A stretch of DNA of 54,478 nt, from NCBI GenBank assembly GCA_001603665.1, contig LUZN01000017.1, forward strand, positions 1 through 54,478, in the 5' to 3' direction. A model generated the notes under the pieces. The model saw only the letters and a list, made by a program, of their open reading frames with translations. It did no database searches and was not told the DNA's origin. The position numbers were made by a program, and so were the translations under genes. Source of the DNA: Bacteroidales bacterium Bact_22. Lineage in GTDB: Bacteria; Bacteroidota; Bacteroidia; Bacteroidales; F082. Of this stretch, positions 10,122 through 16,618 are shown piece after piece (the first letter of the stretch is position 1; every line of letters begins with the position of its first letter).

Positions 10122-11636
10122 ATGATAATGAAGCGATTACTATATATAACCATGCTTATCTCGACAGTACTGACAATGAGCTGTACAGGATACAACACGT
10201 TGAATAGGGAGCCGCAGCCAACCGATACGATTTATACCGGCGAGGCAGCTATGAGTGTATATGGCTACAATCCAGAAAGAGCTCTTGTGATTCTTGATTC
10301 GGCCGAGATTGTTGGAAATCTTAATGCCGACGAAGCCTCATTTTTACGCGCGAAAGTGTTTAGTTTGACGTTTGGCGAGGAGCGTTTGGATACTGCTCAG
10401 ATGATTTGTAATTCGCTTTTGCAAAGCAAATATGTGAAAAACGACGACAAACACGAAGAGGTTCTCGATTTGCTTATTTCCATTTATCGAAAAAAAGAAA
10501 ATAATGAGATGTTGCTGAAATATGCAACCGAAAAAGCCGAATTATGCCGTAAAAAAGGCGATGATGTTGAAGCTTTGCGTACCGAAGTCGAGATAGGCGT
10601 CATACTTACGAATTTAGGAAATATCGACGAAGGCTTGGCCACGCTCGACGAGGTGATAGAAAAACTCGATGTCCCGGGAAGCGTCAATCGTCTGGATGCC
10701 TCGATCCTTGCTATGCGCCGTAAGATAAATGTTCTCAGAAACAATGGCCGTTATGCGGAAGTGATACCGATTTCTCATCATATTGCAGCAAAACTTGATT
10801 ATTACGAAAAGCATCACGACCAATATGCCAACGACTCGTACCGACTTTTACCCGATTCGGCCGATCGTGCAAGATATATCGACTTCTGTCGCTCAACGGT
10901 TTACAACTATCTGGCTGATGCATATGCCAATGAGTCGGATTTAGACAGTGCACGTTATTATCTTGCGTTGTTTGAGCAAAGCGATTACGGCAAAACCTTC
11001 GGCGGACGCAGGTCGATAGCGCCTACATGGATTATTCTTGGCGATTACGATAAGGCTCTTGCCGTTTCCGACGAGATGGTGGCTCGCATGGGTACCGACA
11101 CAATAAACACCGAATATTCCAATATTTTATGGGGTCGGGCCATCGCTGCCGATGCAAGAGGCGACAGTCGTGCTGCCAGCGGTTATTGGCGTCGCTATGC
11201 CGAATTGAACGATATCCTCAGCCAACAGCTGCAGCAGAGCGAGGCTCACGAATATGCCGCCCGCTATCGTGCTCAGGAACAACAGATGGAGATTGAGAAG
11301 TTTACCATTCAAAACCGTATGCAGAACATAATCATTCTGGTATTGTTTACAGCCTTGCTGGTGATTGTGCTTTTCTATAATTATACTGTTTTCCAGAGAC
11401 AAAGATTAAGAGAAAAGAATGCGGCTTTGGTGAATCTTATCGATAAAAAATCGAAAAAAGAACCTCTTCAAGACGATGAGCGCCTGGCGGAAGCCTGTAA
11501 GATGCTCAGCGAACATCCCGATATGAAAATTGCGGAGATTGCAAATAAAGTAGGACTTACCCCGCGCAGTCTGCATAAGCTTTTCCGCGAACAATACGGG
11601 ATAAGTCCTTCTGAATATAGGACGTTACATAAATAA
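10122..11636 (+). CDS. Membrane-anchored TPR protein with C-terminal AraC-type HTH
   Basis: A 504-residue one-component regulator candidate. It opens with a lipoprotein-like signal (LISTVLTMSC), continues with about 340 residues of helical TPR-like repeats, then one transmembrane helix (about 404-424, IIILVLFTALLVIVLFYNY), a short coiled segment and a C-terminal AraC-type helix-turn-helix (MKIAEIANKVGLTPRSLHKLFREQYGISPSEYRTLHK). The periplasmic/outer part would sense something and the cytoplasmic HTH would act on DNA; this architecture is common in Bacteroidetes but the ligand and targets are unknown. If the cysteine is lipidated the topology is hard to reconcile with a cytoplasmic HTH, so the N-terminal segment may instead be a signal anchor. 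Its stop codon directly abuts the stop codon of gatD with no base between. Confidence 0.85.
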   Translation: MIMKRLLYITMLISTVLTMSCTGYNTLNREPQPTDTIYTGEAAMSVYGYNPERALVILDSAEIVGNLNADEASFLRAKVFSLTFGEERLDTAQMICNSLLQSKYVKNDDKHEEVLDLLISIYRKKENNEMLLKYATEKAELCRKKGDDVEALRTEVEIGVILTNLGNIDEGLATLDEVIEKLDVPGSVNRLDASILAMRRKINVLRNNGRYAEVIPISHHIAAKLDYYEKHHDQYANDSYRLLPDSADRARYIDFCRSTVYNYLADAYANESDLDSARYYLALFEQSDYGKTFGGRRSIAPTWIILGDYDKALAVSDEMVARMGTDTINTEYSNILWGRAIAADARGDSRAASGYWRRYAELNDILSQQLQQSEAHEYAARYRAQEQQMEIEKFTIQNRMQNIIILVLFTALLVIVLFYNYTVFQRQRLREKNAALVNLIDKKSKKEPLQDDERLAEACKMLSEHPDMKIAEIANKVGLTPRSLHKLFREQYGISPSEYRTLHK

Positions 11637-13025
11637 TTATTTATGCACTTTTCTTACGAATTCCTCTACCTCAGGCACGCCGCCTTGGTAGACTAAGTAG
11701 CCGTTGTAAGGCTCACGCGGTGTTATTTCGCTGTTAACAGGTGTCAGCATGATCTTGCGCACCTCTTCCCTATCGTGAGTTTGTCCTAAAGCCCAACCCA
11801 GCTTGATGTAGGCTGTCTCGGCGAGCATGTTGCCTGCCGGGATGATGCCACGGTTCATCAGGTCGCGGCCGGTGTCGTAAACGAACATGTGGGCGTAGCC
11901 CCAGATGGTCTGTACCGTCATGTACTGATGCACGCCTTTCTCGGTGGCACGCTGGATGGAGTCGAACATTCCCTTGTTTACGTGACCCAGTCCGGTACCG
12001 TCCCAGATGATGCCTTTGTAGCCGTTGTCGACCAAGGCGTCGAGCACATCGGGTTTCATGCCAGGATAGTAATAAAGGATGGCAACTCTATCGTCGAATG
12101 TCGGGATAATCTTCACATCGCGGTCTTTACGGCGGTGGTTGTATTCCTCCTTAATTGGCACCACGCCACGTTTGCGGTCGACGGTGGCAACAGGAGTGTC
12201 GCCTATGGTGCGGAAGGTGCTGCGATAGCTCGAGTGCATCTTACGTACACGTGTTCCACGATGCAGGAAGCCGTATTCGTCGGAGGTAGGACCGAACATA
12301 CACACCATAACCTCGGCCACATCACCGTGTCCTGCTGCTGTCATGGCGTGCATGAGGTTCAAGGCCGCGTCGGACGACGGACGGTCGGATGAGCGTTGTG
12401 AGCCCACCAGAACGATCGGCACCGGCAGGTTCTGGCACATGAATGTCAGGGCTGCTGCTGTGTGCGCCAAGGTGTCGGTACCGTGACCTATCACGATGCC
12501 GTCGATGCCGTTTTTAATCTCCTCGCCTATCTTCTTGGCCAGGGCGATATATTCTTTTGGCGACATGTTCTCTGAGAACACGGCAAAAACCTTCTCGGTG
12601 TCGAGGTTGCAGATGTCGGCCAACTCCGGCACAGCGCCGTAGAGCTCGCCTGGTGAGAATGCCGGAATCACAGCGCCGGTGCGGTAATCCAAACGCGATG
12701 CGATGGTGCCGCCGGTGCCGAGTAGCTTCACGTGAGGCAGTCCCTCGGTGTAAGGGAACTCCTTTTCCGGGATGTGGTAGTTGGCTTTCTTGTAGTCGGT
12801 CTCCTTCATGCTTGTGATGGTGCTGATGTCGACGCCGATATTGTAACCGGTGTTGACCTTCATGACGATATGCTGGTCGTCCTGGAAGGCGGCACGTGGC
12901 AGGATGGTACCTTTAAAAAGACCACCTGTGGTGTGGCACTCGGCCTGACTCCACACGCGGCAGTTATATTTCTTGAGTACCTCAAGAGAGGCACCCCAAT
13001 ATCCTTGGAAAAAATCTTCAGCCAT
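11637..13025 (-). CDS. gatD: Glu-tRNA(Gln) amidotransferase subunit D, archaeal type
   Basis: Asparaginase-like subunit that releases ammonia for GatE. The N-terminal 80-residue beta domain precedes an L-asparaginase fold. The catalytic set of archaeal GatD (Thr-Thr-Asp-Lys) is visible: T107 in GTGGTIAS, T183 and D184 in GHGTDTLAHTAAAL, and K262 in RVRKMHSSYRSTF; the T107-T183 spacing of 76 equals the spacing I recall for the archaeal enzyme (T101/T177). It differs from free asparaginases by the N-terminal domain, 462-residue length and its position 8 bp downstream of gatE. GatDE is known mainly from archaea, so its presence here is remarkable. Confidence 0.93.
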   Translation of the reverse strand: MAEDFFQGYWGASLEVLKKYNCRVWSQAECHTTGGLFKGTILPRAAFQDDQHIVMKVNTGYNIGVDISTITSMKETDYKKANYHIPEKEFPYTEGLPHVKLLGTGGTIASRLDYRTGAVIPAFSPGELYGAVPELADICNLDTEKVFAVFSENMSPKEYIALAKKIGEEIKNGIDGIVIGHGTDTLAHTAAALTFMCQNLPVPIVLVGSQRSSDRPSSDAALNLMHAMTAAGHGDVAEVMVCMFGPTSDEYGFLHRGTRVRKMHSSYRSTFRTIGDTPVATVDRKRGVVPIKEEYNHRRKDRDVKIIPTFDDRVAILYYYPGMKPDVLDALVDNGYKGIIWDGTGLGHVNKGMFDSIQRATEKGVHQYMTVQTIWGYAHMFVYDTGRDLMNRGIIPAGNMLAETAYIKLGWALGQTHDREEVRKIMLTPVNSEITPREPYNGYLVYQGGVPEVEEFVRKVHK

Positions 13026-13033
13026 GTTCTTCT

Positions 13034-14977
13034 TTATTTGATTTTGTTAGCCAATACTTTCAATTCGATGTTACCCATTGCCTCGTGCATCTGTCCCATG
13101 ATCCAGTTGCGCTTGTTGGCGGCGGCGTGGAGTTTCTTGTTGGGTTTGTAGCCAGTCATCAGCTTATTGAGTTTCTTGCTGATGGTGTCTTCCGATGCGC
13201 GGCGGAATCCAATCTTGTTAAGCACTTCCTTCATGTCGAGAGAAGCGTCTTCAACCAGTGTCGGAGCCATGTTCCAGGCGAGACGGTAGTTGAGTTTCTC
13301 TTTCTTCAGGAATGCGAAGAGCTTGTAGAGTGTCTCATATCCGAACTGTGACTCAGGGTTCTTGCCAAGGAGGTTTTTAAGCCGCATTGCCACGAAGCAG
13401 CCGAGCTGACGGCCGTTGACGCCGAGTTTAGTGACGATCTCGTCCATCGTCGGGAACCAGTTCTTTGTGAAGATATATGTGAAGCAGTCCTCCGGCACGT
13501 TCCATTCTTTGAGTTTATAGTAACGGTCGATGATCTCTGTCGGAAGGTCTTTCTTCATCTTTGCTATCTCTTTCGGGTCGAGCGGGATAGGAGCCGAGTC
13601 GGTGTCAGGATACATACGGTCGGCGCCAGGGAGCACGCGTTCGAAGATGGTGATGCCGTTGCTGATGGCCTTACGTGTCTCTTTCGGCACTCCGTCGAAT
13701 GCCATGAGGCAGCGTTCTTCGATGGTCTCGATAGCTGTCGGCATGTCTTCTTCAGGTCCCCAAACGAGGATGAGGGCATCGTCGGCGGTGGCGTGTACCT
13801 TCTTGCCTAATCTATGCCACTGGGCGTGTGACAAAACCGGCTCAAACATCTCGTCATGGAGCATGTTAGGACGCTCGAGGCAGGCGATGACTTTCAGACG
13901 GTCGGCGATTTCGTCGGCGAACATCTTACCTGGCTGGGTGAATGTCGAGAGAACACCACGGAACTGCGGAAGCTTTACAAGCTTCGCGGCTGTTGGCTTT
14001 TGGCCATTGGCCGTTGGCAGCTTAAAGTAACTAGGATTTACATCTGCTACTGTCACCTTCCAGCCTTCTTTTTTAACCTCCTTGTTGAGGCGTTTCTGCA
14101 GCTGCACCAGCGACCACTGACGGAAGCACTCGTTGTGCGAGAGTTCCGGGATCCATTTGGCGTGCTGAACGCCTTTCAGCTCGATACGTGTGCCGCCTTT
14201 GCAGCTCACGTTCACATCCTGGCGGCCTGCGCCCATGCCTGTGCGGACAAGTCCTGTCGAGCGGCCCAAGAAACGGATATATTCGCAAGTCTCTTTGAGT
14301 TCATCAGGGTTTTTGCAGTCGGGGTATGTCACTGTCTCAATCAACGGAACGCCGAGACGGTCGGTCTGGTACACGCGGCGGTGACCCACGTCGCTGATCT
14401 CGCGGCAGGCGTCTTCCTCGATGCTCAGCTGGATAAGACGGATGTCTTTCTTTGGCAGCTTGAGAAGGCCTTCCACGCCCACGATGGCGGTACGCTGGAA
14501 GCCTGTTGGAATGGAGCCGTCGAGATATTGTTTACGTGTGATATGCACCTCGCCCACAATGTTGAGGTTTGAACGCAGTGCGATGACGATGGCGTTGTGC
14601 AAAGCCTCTTTGTTAATCGGGAAAGGCGGAGTGTCGTCGATATCGTAGGTACATGCTGTACCGTTTTTGATACGATAGACGATTTCTTTTTTGGTCTTAA
14701 ACTCCATGAGGGCTGTGCCGTCGTATTCGCCAAGCTCAGATAGTGTTGGGCGCATGTGACGGATAAGCTCCGCGTCGTAGTCGTCGAATTTGTTGAAACG
14801 TCCGGCCGGGCAGTGGCAGAACAGCTTTTCCTTTGTCTTGATCTGCTGGTGAACTTCCAGTCCCGACATGAAGCCGATGCGATCGTAGTCGGCCTGTTTG
14901 GCTTGTTTGCGCTCCACGTAGCCGGCCTTTTTGCGTGTCTGCTCGTAGTTTTTGCGCGGGTCAAAAATTGTGCTCAT
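13034..14977 (-). CDS. gatE: Glu-tRNA(Gln) amidotransferase subunit E, archaeal type
   Basis: tRNA-binding, kinase-transamidase subunit that converts Glu-tRNA(Gln) to Gln-tRNA(Gln). The GatB-like core is clear (FMSGLEVHQQIKTKEKLFCHCP; YLDGSIPTGFQRTAIVG; YTRTMGAG-like GMGAGRQDVNVSCKGG). Unlike GatB, there is an AspRS-like (GAD) insertion (about residues 300-430, FRGVLSTFTQPGKMFADEIADRLK), then RMYPDTDSAPIPL and a YqeY-like tail (about 480-647) with a lysine-rich end. Length 647 fits GatE (about 620-640) and not GatB (about 475). Residues about 320-329 (PTANGQKPTA) are encoded by a dispersed heptad repeat, described separately. Two possible -7 elements lie upstream (14997-15004 and 15018-15025). 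Confidence 0.94.
   Translation of the reverse strand: MSTIFDPRKNYEQTRKKAGYVERKQAKQADYDRIGFMSGLEVHQQIKTKEKLFCHCPAGRFNKFDDYDAELIRHMRPTLSELGEYDGTALMEFKTKKEIVYRIKNGTACTYDIDDTPPFPINKEALHNAIVIALRSNLNIVGEVHITRKQYLDGSIPTGFQRTAIVGVEGLLKLPKKDIRLIQLSIEEDACREISDVGHRRVYQTDRLGVPLIETVTYPDCKNPDELKETCEYIRFLGRSTGLVRTGMGAGRQDVNVSCKGGTRIELKGVQHAKWIPELSHNECFRQWSLVQLQKRLNKEVKKEGWKVTVADVNPSYFKLPTANGQKPTAAKLVKLPQFRGVLSTFTQPGKMFADEIADRLKVIACLERPNMLHDEMFEPVLSHAQWHRLGKKVHATADDALILVWGPEEDMPTAIETIEERCLMAFDGVPKETRKAISNGITIFERVLPGADRMYPDTDSAPIPLDPKEIAKMKKDLPTEIIDRYYKLKEWNVPEDCFTYIFTKNWFPTMDEIVTKLGVNGRQLGCFVAMRLKNLLGKNPESQFGYETLYKLFAFLKKEKLNYRLAWNMAPTLVEDASLDMKEVLNKIGFRRASEDTISKKLNKLMTGYKPNKKLHAAANKRNWIMGQMHEAMGNIELKVLANKIK
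13993..14020. repeat. Heptad repeat inside gatE coding sequence
   Basis: Four perfect-phase 7-bp units on the plus strand (TTGGCTT, TTGGCCA, TTGGCCG, TTGGCAG), the same type as the intergenic arrays at 2924-2986 and 54400-54455. On the coding strand it translates to about LPTANGQKPT without breaking the frame. Confidence 0.85.
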
Positions 14978-14996
14978 ATTTCTATGTTAGATTTTC

Positions 14997-15004
14997 CAAA
15001 AATA
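14997..15004 (-). promoter_or_regulatory. -7 element for gatE-gatD
   Basis: TATTTTTG on the minus strand, 19 bp upstream of the gatE ATG; a second identical element lies at 15018-15025. Either could serve. Confidence 0.5.
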
Positions 15005-15077
15005 ATTTGCTAAAATACAAAAATATCGGATTGGTATGGAATTTTTTAGATTTTTTTTCATTCTCATTGAATTTTAG

Positions 15078-15085
15078 TAATTTTG
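15078..15085 (+). promoter_or_regulatory. -7 element for the TM1266-like gene
   Basis: TAATTTTG, 26 bp before the ATG at 15112, followed by AAAGGA that could act as a weak ribosome-binding site. Confidence 0.55.
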
Positions 15086-15111
15086 CAATCTAATCTAAAG
15101 GAAAAATTCTG

Positions 15112-15354
15112 ATGGAAAAGAGAATAGGAACAGTCATTATCGGAATCGAAAACCGTGAATCGGCACCAAGTGTCAATGCTATCATTTCAAAACATTCAAA
15201 CATCGTTATCGGAAGGCTTGGCTTGCCGCGAAACGAAGGGATGAGCCTGATAAACCTCGTTGTCGAGGGCACCACCGACGAGATAGGGTCGCTCACCGGA
15301 CAACTGGGAAAGGTCGAAGGGATAGAGGTGAAATCGGCGGTGCTGAAGAAATAA
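15112..15354 (+). CDS. TM1266-like iron-only hydrogenase system regulator
   Basis: An 80-residue ACT-like protein of the TM1266 family, often annotated as putative iron-only hydrogenase system regulator. Visible: the ferredoxin-fold pattern RIGTVIIGIENRESAPSVNAIISKHSNIVIGRLGLP, then MSLINLVVEGTTDEIGSLTGQLGKVEGIEVKSAVLKK, which fits the full family length. I see no DNA-binding domain, so a regulator role is only a family label. No hydrogenase or maturase genes (hydA, hydE, hydF, hydG) are in the window. comFC starts 15 bp downstream on the same strand. Confidence 0.85.
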   Translation: MEKRIGTVIIGIENRESAPSVNAIISKHSNIVIGRLGLPRNEGMSLINLVVEGTTDEIGSLTGQLGKVEGIEVKSAVLKK

Positions 15355-15369
15355 AAAACACCAAAATTT

Positions 15370-16059
15370 ATGAAACTACTAAATCATTTGATTAACCTAT
15401 TGTTTCCACGCGTTTGCGCGGCGTGCGGGAATATACTTTTGGAAAGAGAGGACACCGTTTGCACCACTTGTCGTTTTCTTTTGCCTAAAACAGGATATGA
15501 ACTGAACCCAAACAACCCTTTGGCGCAGATGTTTTACGGTCAGATGCCGTTCAACGCGGTGATGGCTGAGTTTTTCTTCAGTAAAACGGGAAAAGTTCAG
15601 CATCTCATCCATGGTCTGAAATATAAAGGTTGTCGTGAAAATGGCATATTTTTAGGCGAAGAAATAGGGAAAAGCCTTCTTAAAGCACCTGATTATCAAG
15701 GAATTAGTTATATTATTCCCATTCCTCTTCATCCTAAAAAAGAAAAGATAAGAGGCTATAACCAAAGTCACGTCATCGCCGAGGGTATCAGCGAGGTGAT
15801 GAACATTCCGATTGCCGAAAAATGTCTCGTGCGGAGCGTCTTCACCGACACTCAGACCAAGAAATCGCGTGAGGAACGTTGGCAGAATGTGAAAGACATT
15901 TTCGAACTTAAAAAACCACAGAAACTCCAAGGAAAACACGTGCTTCTGGTTGACGACGTGCTCACCACAGGCGCTACTCTAATGTCGGCGGGCAAGGCGC
16001 TAATGCAGGTCGAAGGAATAAAAATCAGCGTGGCGACGGTTGCTTGTGCAAGTAACTGA
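15370..16059 (+). CDS. comFC: ComF family phosphoribosyltransferase-like protein
   Basis: A 229-residue ComFC-type protein. The N-terminus carries a zinc-ribbon-like CAACG...CTTC pair, and the C-terminus a type I phosphoribosyltransferase core with the PRPP loop VLLVDDVLTTGATL. The YIIPIPLHPKKEKIRGYNQSHVIA segment is the family hallmark. In transformable bacteria ComFC aids uptake or processing of single-stranded DNA; related proteins act in phosphoribosyl transfer, and no other competence genes are visible here. It probably shares a transcript with the upstream TM1266-like gene. Confidence 0.92.
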   Translation: MKLLNHLINLLFPRVCAACGNILLEREDTVCTTCRFLLPKTGYELNPNNPLAQMFYGQMPFNAVMAEFFFSKTGKVQHLIHGLKYKGCRENGIFLGEEIGKSLLKAPDYQGISYIIPIPLHPKKEKIRGYNQSHVIAEGISEVMNIPIAEKCLVRSVFTDTQTKKSREERWQNVKDIFELKKPQKLQGKHVLLVDDVLTTGATLMSAGKALMQVEGIKISVATVACASN

Positions 16060-16079
16060 TTTTTTACTATCTTTGCAGT

Positions 16080-16553
16080 GTGAAAATAGTGTTGCTCGTG
16101 ATAGGAAAGACCGACGAGGCGTATCTCGAGACTGGTATCTCAAAGTATATCAGTCGGTTAGAGCATTACGCGCAGTTTGAGATGAAGGTCATTCCCGACA
16201 TCAAAAACCGCAAGACTCTGTCGGAGGCGCAGCAGAAAAAACTCGAGGGTGAGCTACTTCTGGCGCAGTTTACAGCTGGCGACGAGATAGTGCTTTTGGA
16301 CGAAAACGGTAAGACATTCTCATCGCGCGGCTTCTCGCAATGGCTTGAGCGTCAGATGAATACAGGCTGTAAGCGACTCGTCTTCGTCATCGGTGGACCG
16401 TACGGATTCTCGCAAGAGGTTTACGACAAAGCCAATGCGAAAATCAGTCTATCGGAGATGACATTCTCGCATCAGATGGTGCGACTGGTGTTCACTGAGC
16501 AGCTCTATCGGGCATTCACCATTTTAAAAGGTGAGTCGTATCATCATGATTAA
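16080..16553 (+). CDS. rlmH: 23S rRNA pseudouridine-1915 N3-methyltransferase RlmH
   Basis: SPOUT-family methyltransferase that modifies pseudouridine 1915 in helix 69 of 23S rRNA. The 157-residue length and the signature motifs fit: KIVLLVIGKTDEAYLETGI at the N-terminus, LLDENGKTFSS, FVIGGPYGF in the SAM-binding knot, and the C-terminal LYRAFTILKGESYHHD. The start is a GTG at 16080; no upstream ATG is in frame and the family start matches it. A TATCTTTG -7 element (16068-16075) ends only 4 bp before it, so a transcript from there would be almost leaderless; otherwise it is read through from comFC, 20 bp upstream. Confidence 0.96.
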   Translation: MKIVLLVIGKTDEAYLETGISKYISRLEHYAQFEMKVIPDIKNRKTLSEAQQKKLEGELLLAQFTAGDEIVLLDENGKTFSSRGFSQWLERQMNTGCKRLVFVIGGPYGFSQEVYDKANAKISLSEMTFSHQMVRLVFTEQLYRAFTILKGESYHHD

Positions 16554-16557
16554 AGAT

Positions 16558-16602
16558 TGTCATTCCGAGCCCTTTAGGGCGAGGAAACTCCTATAGACAG
16601 AA
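16558..16602. repeat. Dispersed GTCATTCCGA-type repeat
   Basis: TTGTCATTCCGAGCCC then TTTAGGGC and GAGGAAACTCCT, containing the small inverted repeat GCCC-TTTA-GGGC. It lies between rlmH and the S46 peptidase. Copies of the same type lie at 23755-23844. Confidence 0.75.
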
Positions 16603-16618
16603 CGAAATTTAAATAAAC

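Noticed and set aside
11637..13025. L-asparaginase (ansA)
   Set aside because: Asparaginases lack the N-terminal domain, and gatE lies directly upstream, so GatD is the better call.
13034..14977. gatB
   Set aside because: Length, the AspRS-like insertion and the pairing with gatD indicate gatE.
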